Assembly: GCA_963971405.1 (NCBI GenBank) | Contig: OZ020484.1 | Span: 39,578,770-39,642,769 of the forward strand | Reading direction: 5' to 3' | From: Psococerastis gibbosa | Taxonomy: Eukaryota; Arthropoda; Insecta; Psocodea; Psocidae | DNA: 64,000 bases | Shown here: positions 33,814 through 48,800 of the stretch, piece after piece | How positions within the stretch are numbered: the first letter of the stretch is position 1 | How the letters are laid out: the number at the start of each line of letters is the position of its first letter | Position numbers and translations under genes: made by a program | Notes under the pieces: generated by a model | The model's input: the letters and a program-made list of their open reading frames with translations, nothing else | The model's database searches: none | Told to the model about the DNA's origin: nothing

Positions 33814-36800
33814 TTATAATATAAAGTTAGTAAATAAATAAGTAAAGGCGCTATTCTTCAACCTTAGTGAATTTACTGTTATAAAAGTGTTTACAGACGG
33901 CAGTGTTTTCTTCTTCTGCATAGACCTCATTAAGAAGTTCCAGAAACAGCTAAGTCAGAATTACTAATTGTATATACTGATTGTAGGAAAAGATGGTGTC
34001 AGGGCTCCAATGAAGAACTGTGGATGGTTGCAAGGCGGTTCAATGGACATGACCTCTAACGTCATAGTCATTGGAATAAAATATCATACGGTAAAAGAAT
34101 AATTAGCCTGCCAGGCATGTTTCTGACAAAAATAAAAATAAAATCGGAATGCAATCATAACGGAGGACAAGCATAATGTAGGCTACACAAAACTCACCGC
34201 TTGAAGGGAATGTTTCTTTCGGAGGAACACTAGGAATTGGTTCCAGAGTCTGTTCAAGGAATTCCAAAATGTGCGGACTGATGATGGTTTCTTCGGGGAT
34301 GCTCTGTAGAGTCGTCCAAGCGAATAGGCTGGCCTTTTTCGTGCCAGGTTTTCTTGTGTGCATTGAAGATAGGTTTAGTTCAGGAGTCAACTGTTCTTCA
34401 TTCTCCATTCTTGATTCATAGTGAACCTGAAAAATACAACACCTACTTGAATATATTTGAGTATTTTTTATAAAAACCGCAACGCCCTTACGCGTTCTAT
34501 GTTTGTACGATAATACAATAGTGGGGTGTTGGGTTAGGCTGCGTGTGCAAAACCTTGTTACTGACCTTAACATCTAGTCCAGGAATGTGGAAAATAGTGA
34601 GGTCAACTAATTGTGCGAGGTTCGAATGTAAATAGCGACCTCGAGCAGAACTGTTCACTTGCTTCATATCTTTGACCCGTCGACCTGAGTTCGGGGAAGC
34701 TGGCGGGAATTCAAACATTCCACCGGAGCAGCTACGTTCCTTCTTCATCCTTCCAGGCCTGAAATTGGAAAAAATAATACTCACACAATATACACAATAC
34801 TTAAGTACTGCGTCCTGTTTTGTCTCAACCAAGTTTAAAAGTATAAGGAAAAAATAATGATGTGAAATAATACTTATATTCCAAGGACACTCCCTACGCT
34901 CTACGGACGGACTATGGACTGCAGATATTAAGACGTAATTTTATGCTTAACTTGGAAGTTACCCTATTTTACATGCGCGGTAAAACAATACACTACGTGT
35001 TACTATGAGAAACAAAAAAACAGGTGAATAGAGACGCATAGGTGAATCGTGACAAAACTTCACTGTTAGATATGAAGCAAAAAATAGAGTTTTAATAGAG
35101 GCGAAACGTTTTTCCTTCATTATAGTTTCGCCTCCCTGAAAATCTGAATTATGGCTTCAAATTTAACAGTTCAAATTTGTCCCGATTCCCCCATGCCTCC
35201 CTATTCACCCGTTTTTGCGGTACTTTACCATTACATAGAGAGTAAAAACAATTTCGCCCAATTAAATTACTTGTATCATTGATTTATAATTAATTCTATC
35301 GGCTTCGACACCTACAGTATGTCATATTCAACTTCACGATGGGGAAGTCAATTATCAGTTATATGCTTAACAACTGCAGATATTGTCATATTTTTAATCA
35401 TCATAAGTGGAGCTGACTGCTATAAAAAAATAGCAAACACATCATCATAAATATAACTTACATGCGTATTTCTTCCTCTTTGACAGAGTCTTTGGTGTGC
35501 AGAACGCATTTCCCACTATTAATGAACACTTTCACGTCCAACTCAAAGTCGATATTGGGTTCTTGCGGCTTGTGCACTCCTGGTGAATGGGTAGGCAGAG
35601 TAGGACTGGAACCATCACCTTTCACGCCAAACTGGTCGCTAAAATAATGGATATTAAAAAATATGGATAGACACTCCGGAATATCTCATTAATGCACAGT
35701 TAAAGCGCTTGGTTGCCGTTGGCAAGTTTGATCAAGGCAAGGCTGCATGTGAATGTGTGAGAAAATGTGTGTGTGAACGTAGATGGTAGCGAATGTGAAT
35801 TAGTGTGTCTGTTATCTTGAATAAAAGGTATGACTGATATTCAGTATGAATGTACCTAGTTTACAAGATTATTTTTCAATTAAACTAACGTTGATATGTA
35901 CAGTTAGGTGTAAGAGAGGGCCATAGGCCCTAATATTGCTGTATCTACTTTTTTTTCTTCAATAAAGACATTATTATTATTATTATTATTTGGGGCTCAC
36001 ATTTTACCTCGGATTTCTCAACTTTTAAGTTATTACATGACTGTGACAAGGGAAAACTTTTAGATAGGCTGGAGTGCATTGAAATTAGAAATACGTCATG
36101 TAACAATGGTAACCTTATTAATAGCAAAACCTTCAAGCATACTTCCCTTCTAATAGACCGTGCCTAAAATCCCCCCCCCCCTCCCGACCATTCCCCTCCA
36201 CACCAATTAATTTGTTTGGAGAAATAACTGATGGAACAATATGTATGTAACGACGTAACATGCAACACAGCAGCAAGATTATGGATGATTAAAAACCGAA
36301 TTATGCTCCCAAATTTGCACGCGGTATTATGAAATTACTGAGAAGTTGATTTTATGTTGGCGGGTAATGCTATTCTGCAGTCAGTACTCACCCAAAAGGA
36401 TCCAGGTCTTCATAGCTGTCCCCATGGTATTTTTTACGCAAATAAACGGTTTCTCCGTCTACCATGATATGATCGGCAGCGCCCCATTCCAGTTCGCTTG
36501 GCCCACTCAAATCGGAGTCAGCGCTGGGTAACGATGACTGCCTAAAATTATACAAAAGTCAAACTGTTGTAAACCAATTTTTGTAAGTCTTTACTCTTAA
36601 ATTATTTTCATTGAATCCTAGTACAATACAATCGCCAACATGTCCGCTACATTTAGGACAAGTCGAGTGCAAGAAGAAATTGCGAAATTCATCCATTTAT
36701 TTTTTTCTAGTCATGTCTAGTAACTAAAGTGAACATATGGTTGATACTAACCTGCATATTGTGTGGGGTTCATTGAAAGTAACCCTGGGGCCTGAGATGT

Positions 36801-39800
36801 CCCGAGCCCTTAGTGACGCAGACCGCGAAGGCCCAGACAAAGGCGAGCTTTCAAAACTTGTTGAAGCTCCTCCCGATTTCAGCCCTATATCATCCGGGCT
36901 CTCCGCCTCCAAATTGTGCTCTGGGGTAGGTGACGGTATAATAAAAGATCGTGAACGGAAAGAACCGCCATTTTTACCGAGTCCGAATTTCCCCTTGATA
37001 GAAGACGCCTTGACACTTTGCCTGCGAATTTTCTGTATCATGTCTCGACGAAAATCTTTGTACGCCATAGCTTCCAGCTCTTGTAACCGTTTAATTTCTT
37101 GCTCAACAGTCCCATGCGAGGCACCCAAGCTCCTTAGATCATTGATGAGTTTTGTCTGCTCTTGCATTTCCTTTTCTATCATCTTGGAACGGCGTTTCGC
37201 GTCAATGGACGTGTCAAACAGAAATGTAGGCATGGAATCGTCATAGGCTGTGCGGATACGACGCATAGCTATGCTTTCCTCGTCCATCTCGTCACTGTCG
37301 TAGTCCAGGGTCATCGTTTCGTCTTCTTCTGTTGAGCCGGTCAGCATGGTAAGAGTATGGCCAAGCGCCGACAGCTGCTTTCCGACATTTACATCCAAAT
37401 GAATGTCAACACCTTCCATTTCCCATTGAACGTTAAGGATCCATTTTGCGTTTTCCTTTCCTTGTTTTTGCGCTACTGTACGGCTGCAAACCTGCAAGAA
37501 TGCAAAATGGTTTAGTTGTTATTTCACAGCACATCAATAAAGTATTATGCGTGTATTAAGGTTATTATAAGTTATATAAGAAAATTTATCTGAAAAAGAA
37601 CTTAAAACCACGAATAAGCTTCTTCTGCTTCTTCCTCTCTATATTAGTGAAAATCGGCGATCATCATGGTATTTAGGAATAGGAGACTTTTGATCTGAAA
37701 GGGGAAGTCGTGCTCTTGCCAAACCACTGCTGCAGGTTTTTCAACCAGGATGTTCTTCTGCCGTCTATCTTCAATATCCCTACGTTCACATGGCCGTTTC
37801 TATCCGTCAGCAGCACCTCGGGTTCTGTATCCACTCGCCTCAGGACGATCTCTCCACAAATACACAAAAGAGGTTGATCGCATCCTAACTACTGATACAG
37901 AAGCAAAATAAACATTGTGTACCTCATATGTGCCCTCAGAGACGACGCAAAGGTTCATAATAGAGGAATCATTCATATCCGGCTTCCAATCATCCAAACT
38001 AGCTTCAAAGTCTTCGGCAAACCGGAGACAGAGTCCAACAAAACGGCCTTTGCTAACTAGAGACCCAGAGCTACACGCAGATATTATCGTAGACTCCAGG
38101 GTGATGACCACTGCACCACGGGACTCTGAGTCAGGATACATACTACGATTTAGACCCCAAGACGTCTGGAAAAAAAATAGTACAATTCTTAAGTCTATGA
38201 TTTGGGAATTTTTTACGGTGCCAAACTAACTGAAATTTACTTTCTTTATATCTTTCCCTCTACTGCGCAAAGGGTTTCTGAAATAGTCAACATATTATTC
38301 CGCTACCTAAATGAAAAACATGCAGCATAGCAGAACTAAGTGCCTACCCTACTTATAGAAAACTTACATTACAAATAAGCGGGAGAGGGTTCAACGGAAG
38401 GCAAATACCCATGTCATCGACGGTGAGTTGCAAAAACAGAGTCCCCAAATGCGGCGCACTCGACAATGTTCCGAATGGAACTTTTTCAAACACCTGAAAC
38501 AATATTTAAGGCTACAACCTCAAAGACCTCTAAAACAAGCATTTACGCACTTTATCATGTAATTCGGTACATGTTAATGACCTATCGTATACAGAAAAGG
38601 CCATCAGGGACAATTTCTTTCTCTTTAATCTATAAAGTGGTTTACTGATAACAACGATCGTATTGCCCACTCCAAAATAATATTTTAGGATTGTAGCTAA
38701 CAGCCATTTCATTTAATAGGATCAAGAATGATCAGAATTGATCAGAATGAACTGACTTCATTTTTGATTTGATCTATCAAGTGGTTTACGGACAGCGACG
38801 ATCGCAGTACAGAATAATGCACAAGAACTTTAGAATTTTTAAAGTAAGGTAGCTATCAAAACAATCGCGTAAGGACTGACTGACGTCAGTTTTATTTGGA
38901 GCCGTGTCCACCACCCTTAGAAATACCTGATGGCACTCCCATGCATTGGAACATGGCGGTCCCTACTGGTGCATTTGTAAGAGTGGGCCTTATACCTGCT
39001 GTGTCGCAGTCAAAACTTCCTTGTTCAGGTTGCTCCTCTGCTCGTTCCAGTATTCATACGCTGTTTTATAATTCAGCCACACCAAAATTGCCTTGTCAAC
39101 AGCCAGCGGCTGAATGTAAATTAACGGTCTCTTAAGAGTGATCAGTACAACCTCTTTATCTTCGTTCTGTACCATTTCCCCTTGAAATGCATTTCTTAAT
39201 TCTGAAAGAAATGGCGAAAGTATTATTAGGTCCTGTCGCCCGGTTGACGGCAACTCATGTTACTGGTTGAATGTATTCATGCAATCAGTTACGTTTTCAT
39301 TAAGATGTTTCAGTTTGGATGCATGAGCTACCATCGGCATAGATTGTGAAAACACGCTGCTTTTCTTGGAATCTCTGACTTGTTGCAACTTATCAAAGTG
39401 AGCAATCTGAATACTCCTGTTGTTGCTGCTGCTATGTTCGATTGCCTCAATGACAGTGTAAATGATACCGCCAAAAAACCTGTCAAAATAAGTAAACACT
39501 TGCAGGTCTCCAAGGAGTTGGCAAATTGGTGAAAAAATTAGCTCTGCTAACAGGGGCAGTATTTAGTTGAATGCCTATGCCATGAACAAATGATGAAAAA
39601 CTAAGATGATTCCACTAATCACCTATCCGTGTTTTGAAGAATGCAAACTGTTGATACTCGGGTTCCGCCTCTTCGAACAGGACGTTTTTCAGAAGCTGCC
39701 CAAGGCTCAAATTTACATCGACGGCGGCTTTTCCAAATATTTTCATATACGAGTCCGGAAGGGCAGCTCCCGAAACGTTTTCCACACGATTCGAAAGTTG

Positions 39801-42800
39801 AAATTCGACTGCTCCAGTTTCCAGTCTCACAGCAGAGTTAGTAGGCGTGGTGGCAGTAAGCTGAATTCTCTGAACAAGAAAATCAAAGATCAATATTATT
39901 TCTCTTTAATGTTTATAGATTTAGGCCTATATTATTATTTAAAATTCGGTAAAATTATCTATAATACAGAAGTCAAGGCACCCAAATAAAATTGATACGG
40001 AGTCTCATGCAGTTTTTATGGGACCAACTTGCTTGTACGATTGTACTTGTAGATTAAAAACGTTTAAGAAACTAAGTGCCAAAATAAAAATATTCCTGTT
40101 TTCATTTTTCAATTTGTTACATTGAGACACTCACTCAGAGTTTGTACGAGATGTGAACTTGTGAACAATCTTTTGAGAATTTAGCAGGGATAGAACATAC
40201 CTTGATGCGAATAACGAGGGAAAACAGTATACGTCGTAATGAGGATGGTGTGGGCTCAACCTCCTCTTGCCAAAGTGGCACTACTTTCTCGCCTCCATAC
40301 ACTTTCTGCAGCACTTCATTGACTTCTTTCATAAATACTTTCTGTACGAACACTAAATGATTGAGTAAATCAGTAGTGAGAGAGTGGTCGAACCGGCCAA
40401 TATCTGCAGTTGCATTCAAGTAGCTGCCTTCCCTCAATACAACACCATCTGAAAGACATAACATTAATATTTTCTATCAGACTTGTCACACTTGCAGAAC
40501 TTGCGAAGTAACCAAATTAATAAGAACTTAAGGAAGTGCAACCAAACGAAGAAAATCCCCTCAAGAGAATTGCTTCATAGGAATAATAGCAATAATAATA
40601 ATTGTAGTAGAAGTACTCTGTAGGGGCATAATAGGCCAGTCAGCCTTAAGTGCATACTATACACTACTTACGTACCCCAATTAAAAATGATGATAATAAT
40701 AAGCATTTGCAAACTGCGAGAAAACTAACACATAAAAATGTAAATTATTCCATTCGACTAAGCAGCCATGGTTTCACCTGTTTAAACTCAATGAATCGAA
40801 CACTTACCGGCCAATTTAGCTTCTCCCTTTGCTTTTCCATCCAAAATATACTCGGCAGAGACGTGGACCTTTGGCAGATCAATGCTCGCTTCAGGTGGTA
40901 AATTGAGGGTAGCGTCGGTTACTTGCAACTTGGTAGTGAAGCTCAAAGTGTGTCGGGGTAGGTCCACAGTGAATTTGGCTTTGCTGCCAGTTACTCCAGT
41001 GCTACTGACCTGATCCATTTTGTACTGTGCTTGCAGGGAGGGCAACAGAGCCGCAGTAATGCTGAAACTCTATAAAAAAACATTTTTAGAAAATTATAAC
41101 AATAGCCTTTTTAGAGTACGTAGGAGGAATAATCATACTTCCTCTGGCTAGTCCTTAATAATGTAGGGCTTTTAGCAAAATGATTAGCCCGAACAGCCCA
41201 AGAAGTGATGAGAAGAGATTTCAAGAACCATTGGTGGGGAGGAGACTGCAATGGTTCGGGCTCGCAAAGCGAATGAATAACAGGTGCACGAGGAAATGGC
41301 TAGAGGAAGAAATAGAGGGAACACGAAGGAAAAGAAGACAAAGAAAGTGATACAGAAGCCAGATTGAGGACAATCTTTGTAGAGTGGGATCAGACGAAAT
41401 GTTGAACAAGTGGAGACACATGAGGGAGTATCGAGCGTATCAAACACAAGCAACTGGAGCTGATTATTGATGATGATGATTAGCCAATCAAATGTGCGGG
41501 TCAACATCAGCAATATAAGTTTTCCTTGCATTTATCGTATCTCTACAACTAATGCAACCTATAAAGGAAGGTCCGCTAACAATATGTATACCTGTAAAAT
41601 CACTGAAAACTGCATAACTAATGGCTGCAGCAAACTGTTTTCTGTAGGAGGTTTAGGTCCAGGAGTCTTAACGGAAGAAGTGGGCTGCAAGTGATTTGGT
41701 GAATAGTTGACTGACGTGTCCGTTTCATCAATAGTCATACCACGCGGTCTACTAATTCTTGTTACGCCCAGTTCCTGAAAGCATAGCTCCCAATTTCATA
41801 ATTGATTACACTGGCAAAATGAAAAACACTCCTTCATCTTACAGTAAGAAAAATGAATATTACTAAGATTTTTCTTCAATCCAACAGTCACATCATCTCA
41901 GGCAATTTTGTTATTCTTCCATTGTGAAAGTATGAAAGTAAGTTCCTTCGTATTTAATTTGTGGCGACAGATAGGTTTTGTAGAGCCCATCAGATGCTAC
42001 ATAGACTTCTAGTTTATTGGTTTATCCACTTAGATTGTGTGTGTAGAGAAAAGAGATGATTGCGGCTGTACCTGAAGTGTGGACGATAATTGTTTGCTCC
42101 CCCTCGTCATCATTCCATGAAGAACCACCGGGTGTTGTGGAATGTCGATATTAATGGCGCCGACAGTAAGCAAGCCGGAATTTTTGTCCTTGCTTCGCCC
42201 GGACAGGCTGGAGTACAGAGCTTGTGACTTCCCCACTGTCACTTTTACAACCGTTCTGTAACAAAAAAAATTCAGTGGTGGCGAAAGCATGACGGAAAGA
42301 TGGCTGCACGGACGCCCACGAGTTAGGAGTCGGTTGATGATGGAGCGTCTTGCAAAACCGAGATGACTGGAGGAGTGTTGTCCAGCAGGCCAAAGCCCAA
42401 GTCGGAAGAAGATGATCCCTCAGATAATCACTATAGAAGAAATTAAGGTTGGATAAAACTTACTGTTGATTGGGAGCGACACCTTCGAGAAGAACAATCA
42501 TCGTTCTGCCAACCTGGCCTGTCAGCGAGCACTCGAGGCTTTCAGGCCGAAGTTTCTTCTTGCAAGTCATGCTAGAATGCAAATGGGTGATCTCGGCTTC
42601 CAATTTAAGTCCACTGAGAGTAGCAAGCAGTCGAGTACGATGAATGCGGGCAACGCCGAAAACTATCAGTCTAGTCCGTTCACCTGTCACCATGTCTGCA
42701 AAAATTAAACCGGTTTTTAGAAATTGAGGACCTTAGACAGGGGAGGCTCCTATTTGGACCCTTAGCTCACAAAACTCCGTTTAAAAAATGGAGCATAACT

Positions 42801-45800
42801 GAGAGGAAGCGATAGATAGCTGCAGTGGGAAAAGCTGCACTTTAAAAAAGTTCAAAGCATGACTACGAAATACAGAAGAGTTGAACCTACGAGAGTATTT
42901 TATTCCTGGTTTCCTTATCAATTATAAAGACAGACAGACAAATATTTCTTATATGGATCAAACCAAATTAAACGAGTAATACAAGCTGAAGCCAAGTGGG
43001 TAAGATCCGCAGCGCATGCAATGAAAAGGCAAAAAGTTGTGATCGAGATTAAGTTTGGAGGTTCTCGCCACCATCTAAATACAGCCTTGCCTGCTGGCTA
43101 GTTCATGTTTTTAATTTGCCACAATTTTCTTTTTCGCAGGTTGGAACCCAAATAAATAAAATATAATAAATGAATAATACTGACTTTTTTATCTATTACT
43201 AAGCAAACCTAGCGAAGTTAGGGCTATAACGTTGGCAAATGAAATGTACATACATTGAGTTTCTGCTCTCCAACATAAAAGAAATGGCGACAAATGAAGA
43301 AGAAATGTAAAATCCAGCAGGCAGGCTTGCCAACAGAACCGACGCAGTAAGTTTTTGCGCACTTAAGTCACAATCTAAATAGCTTGAATATGACTGTGAT
43401 TAGCTCATGATGAAAACCACCAAGTATAATAACGAAGGCTTTCACGGCCGGAGTGTAATAACTTAGTCTTAAAACCTCCAAGCTCAACCTCAGTCACCAC
43501 TTTTTTCCGCTTCATTGTTTACGTTGTTTACTTATCTTACCTGTCTGGTTGGAACCCTGCAAACTCGGTCACATTTCCATTGACCACCTTTACCATTTCC
43601 GCCTACGTTTCACCACTATCGGCCTTACTTAGCTTCTTTTTTTATTTAAAGATTATTCGCATACAAACAATTCAATGAATGTATCCGAATAACCTCTTCA
43701 GTCGCCTCTGTAAGTAATACCTGTGTTGAGTAACGACAGGTCACCGATCGCATGATGTATAGAGACTCGCACAAGTAAGCACAAGCTACCACTATGCCAT
43801 CCATCGAATACGCCATATACTCTATTTTATTATCTTTGGCGGAAACTTACTGAATTCCATTGGTTTATCGAATGGCAATGGAGTTGAGCTACTCGGTATT
43901 CCTTTTTCCATGTCGTCAAGAGCTCGCCCATCAACTGTATCCGCTTTCTTTCGAGACTTTGCACCATCCACTGCATCCGGAGCAACCGAAATTCTGAAAT
44001 ACCCAAAAGTCAGAAGAGCAATGACACTATCGTATATCAACTGTGGTAAGCTCGCCACTACACAGTCTGTACATACGGTAGTATGAGCCGATGGCTGACA
44101 ATAAGGGACGGAGAGATTATTTTGTGACCACATTTTATCTTAAACTGGGGTGCGTTTGTGCGCATGCACTTAAGCACTGTGACTTGTTACTACTACTTGC
44201 TTCTCAAGCCCTTTTTGCTTCCTGAATGATTTTGTAGTTATTTCTTTTTTTTAATTCGACCCTCTTCAGGTTACACCTTTCTTAGCTCAGATAGTTGAAC
44301 TACGACATACTTTGCTTCGCTATTGTGTTGTAGCTACAACCGTCTCACACATTCGCAAACTGCGCAGACGCAAGCGTTTTGTTTTCTTGCAGGCTTAGTG
44401 AATAGTGAAACATGTTCACGGTCATTTAGACCATTAGGCATAGCAGAAATCGGGTGTGCAGCGTCAAAATTGCTCGGATTGTATTGCAGGTAATGCAAGA
44501 TTTCCAGCAAGAAGCACAGTGTTTGTACAAACTAGGTCAATTGTTAACTGAACCCAATAAAATTTGGAAATGCCCAGTACAGTTCGTTAACAAAAATATA
44601 CGTTATAAATTCAAATTAGTTGAAATCGTACCGATGGGATATAGTTTTCGTTTCTGGTTTAGTAGCGTAGAGGTCAAGTAAATGGTGAACAGTTTTCCAA
44701 CACTTTGGTTTGAGCGCTTTGTCCAGAGACCCTTCTGCCATCACTGGCGTTGTCGCCGTGTCACTTAAGTTCATGTAACCTGAAACATCAAACCGGATAT
44801 CTATACTTACAGTATACAGTATCCACGGACATATTAACATATGGACTGACAACAGCCAACTAGTCACCAGGATTGCATTGCTTCCTAAACTCAAATAAAA
44901 TTCATTATTTCTAATGTATTTGATTGAATTTTGCTTTTTATATCAAATGATGAAACTTAAAACATTAAACTGATAAATCTTGGTTATAATTACAATCTTT
45001 TAAGCTTTAGAAATTGTTCTTATAAATAAAATCTACAACAGTAGTTTTACAATTATTTAAAAATTATTAAAAATATTTTTAACAGTGAGATCTACAACAG
45101 GAGAGGCTAAGAAAATATGCAAAGAAGGTGATAATTCAAATACAATACAAAATACAGTATGTAAAAAAATTAGCAACAAAAAACGTTTCTCTAACCATAG
45201 AGATAAATGAACCAAAAAACTTTTAAATCGAGCCAACAATGTGTTTCAGGGGTAGTTAATTCAGCTTGCAGTTGGAATATTATAGCCTGTTACTCACCTT
45301 TAACACTTTTTGTAGTGGATCTTAGTTTCTGTGCGAAAAGCTGTGGCCGTGCTAAAAGAGAAGCGGACGGTGAAAGAGTTGTTTTCTGGTGCTGCGACAT
45401 ATTGAACAGTGGCGTTTTCGAGAGCTGATCAGTCATTGAAGATAGCTGCTCTTGGAGGTCCGACGCTGCGAAGAACAGAGTTTACAGTCCAAACAGACAA
45501 CATAACATATGCAATTAAGAGATAACCGGACACGCCCACTCTCCGTCTTTATTTCCATAAAGTCAAATTTCACAGGAACGCAGAGCTATCATTAAAAACT
45601 ACGTACTGTATATGGCCCTCGCTAACCCCGTTTGTCTACAGTTATGGTGTTCTATCGGACAATCTAGATATACGGTTTTTTATACAAATCTACCTGTGGA
45701 TAATAGTTAGTAATATACCATATATTAAAATGAGGAGGAACACTTATTCTTCATGCAAATTCCCCAGTGATAGCTCGACAAGGCGGCTATTCCACCGACT

Positions 45801-48800
45801 AATTTGCTTCACTAATCGTGGTAGCAGACATCATTAATAAGTCTCTACCATATTATAACTTAATTTATACTAGGTACGTTAAGTATCTACATAATAGTCT
45901 CCTTAAAACAAAACAAACAAAAAATCTCAAAACACAAGTGAAGTAATTTTGCCGGTGGAATAGCCGCCCAATGGATATTTCCAGTGAAATTTGATTTTGT
46001 TAACACATGAGATTTTTTCCTCCGGTTGTCCCTTATTAAACGACTTCAAGCTTACGCATAAAACAGTGATTTGGCAATTATGCTACTGGCATACGATAAA
46101 AATACATTACAATTACATTCATAAAGCATTATTATCATTTGGAAGTATATAACGCAATAGTGAAAAGCAACATAAAACAGTGGATTCGTTGGTATACTGT
46201 GAACCACATAAAACAGAAATTTAACAGTGAAATTATACGTCATACATTAATTTAAATGTGTCTACAATACTATAATACATTTTATTATTTTTGTTATATC
46301 CTTTGTGATCACACGCTCTAGCTTGAGGGGTTAGAGGCTATTTTAAGGACTTTTTATGGACCCAGGCCTGCTTATCATAGGTCCCTTGTCCAATGCCAAC
46401 GACCCCATGGATTTTGGACATTGTTAGTATTGTTTCTGTATCAATTTTGGGCCATTGGCAAATTGGTATACGTTCTCAATGCCAACCTACACCAGCTACA
46501 AGCGATAATGGACAAGCTGAGACAAGCTTACCATTAACGCAATGAAACAGGCGGAAGCATGACTTAACCAAGTAAAGATACGAGTCAACTTGAGAGTTTT
46601 GTAATTTACATCGTATCATATTTTGATAAATATATGCGAATTAACTATCTATCCCACTTAATAACTGGCGTTTGGAGGTACATAGGTTCATAATCCATAT
46701 TTAATACGCATCGCTGTGATCCAAACGTCAAGAGTTCTTTCTGGCCTTCACTATAGTAAACTCTATCCTTATCTCACACGCGCTACTTGTGTCGTGCGAA
46801 ACAAACCAGCAGCAGATTTCAGCAAACTACTAAGCAATAAGCTCACAAGTACACAATATGTCCTAACAAATAGAAAACCTACTTGAAGAAGAGCCATTTG
46901 GATGCTTGCTGCCGCATTTTGATTGCTGTTCCTTCAACTCGTGTTGAGTATCTTTGACATTTTGATACATATTACTGATTTGATGGAGTAGTCGTAAAAG
47001 CGGCATATTGACCTGAAATCAAACCATTGGCGTTGGCTACTTGCGATGAAATAAAAGCAGCCGGATCTAATCCACATCAAATTAAAGAGTAAGAGTAAGG
47101 AACCAGCGAACTTAATTGTAATATTGATTTAATCAACGTTGACCTTAATTTTGTTTGTCACACCTTACAACAGAATGAGAAATTATTGAGGACTACCTTT
47201 TTTTTCGGCCACTTGGCTAAGCCAATATCAGGCCGAGGTACAGCACAAACTTAGTTACTCCTAAATCGTGACTACATCGTCCAACTCCCTTGTAAGGCAT
47301 TGCAGGACCGATGATACCCCTAATTCAAGAACCATCGCCATAATGTCCCTATGTCCCTTACTTCCGTAACCGAGTACCCCAAACCTTGACGAATGGCAAC
47401 TGTGAGTCTATCCCTCGCGGCTAGAGCCATGCGTGGGCAGTCCCATAAAATGTGTTCCACCGTTTCCGGTTGGCCACACTGATCGCAAGAGGCAGAGTCC
47501 ACAATTGACATTCGCTGCAGGTGACTAACCTGTTGAGCAATATAATGGATGTTGATACTGAAATTGATTTTGGTGCTAGTGTGTTTTTTCAGTTGTCCAC
47601 GGGAAATGTAGAGGACGTTCTGCTTCTGAATCATGTCATCAACCGTCATATCAGCCGACTTTTTTACTTCGACTTCAACGCCGATCTTCTCGCAAATAAA
47701 TGAGGGAACTTCTGGGGTGATATCCAAGAAGCATTTTCCATCTGAAATAATGGTAGAATTTATTATAAAATGATAGAAGTTGCTCCTATGAAAGTGAATA
47801 TACCTACAGAAGCTTTTTATATCATGTATAATTGATTGGTTTTTTATGGGCGTAAGCCTACTAGTAGTGTAGTCCATTGCCCTGCCAACGACCCCATCAG
47901 TTTCCTGACATTTTTGGTATTGTTTCCGAATGAATTTCAATTCATTGGCAAACTGATTCACTCCTCGATGTCAGTGCACACCGACTACAAGTGCCAGTGG
48001 GCAAGCTCAGACATCCTTACCATTAACATAATGACATTTTTACAGCTCGACTTAACCAAGTATGAGTACGAGTCTTCGTGTATTGTAACTTTCTTAAAGG
48101 AACAAATGACCCGTCACTTGAAACATTGTTCAATAGCAGACGACGAAGATACAGAATAGGAAAGGCTGCATTACCCGCAGTTTTAGTTCTTGCTTTCCCT
48201 CGCTTCTTTTCAGTAAGTTTCCCGTACTCGCTAACTACAATATCAATACGAAGAGTCTCCATTGATCCAACCAGAGACAAACTTGAGCCCCATGTGTCAA
48301 ATACTGCACTATTCCCTGCAATCACAAAATTCAATATCATTGGCAAGGTACAAACCAAATTGTCTTATTACGCATCACTTTTATTGTCGACTGGCTACCC
48401 GTACAAGAAGTATTTAATTTAAAAAATTCTTTGAAAAGCTACGCAGGGGATGATGGAATGCATTACCCGTGTTAGGTTAGGTTAGCTTAGAGGTCTACAT
48501 ATGTTCGGCATAGTCAAGTTGGTAGAGAACTGGGCGGGAGCTCGAGATTCGAGACTCAACAGAAAAGTAAACAATTTCTGTCTGGCGCCCAGCCCTTATC
48601 TTCCCCTAGGGGAAAACACGGCTACAGGGCATGTTGCTAACAAAAAAATCCAAATGAAACAGTGTTGAAGAAAGAGGAGTCTTCAATGGGTTGTGTCACA
48701 GCGTTTTTGCTGTTGTTGTAACTATTAGGCAAATAAATACACTGCCCATAAAATCCCACCGGCAGCGTTTAAAGAATAAAGAATACATTTTTAAAGAATA

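Noticed and set aside
33777-33822. CRISPR-like or regularly spaced repeat array
   Set aside because: Simple trinucleotide microsatellite; no spacers. No CRISPR-like array exists anywhere in the window.
36737-37246. 169-codon plus-strand open frame
   Set aside because: Antisense shadow of the long BLTP1 exon 35; low-complexity and without homology.
39260-39499. An additional BLTP1 exon
   Set aside because: Its only sensible frame does not match the intron phase, and the direct join of exons 31 and 32 reproduces the conserved TRI-x-LRNAFQ.
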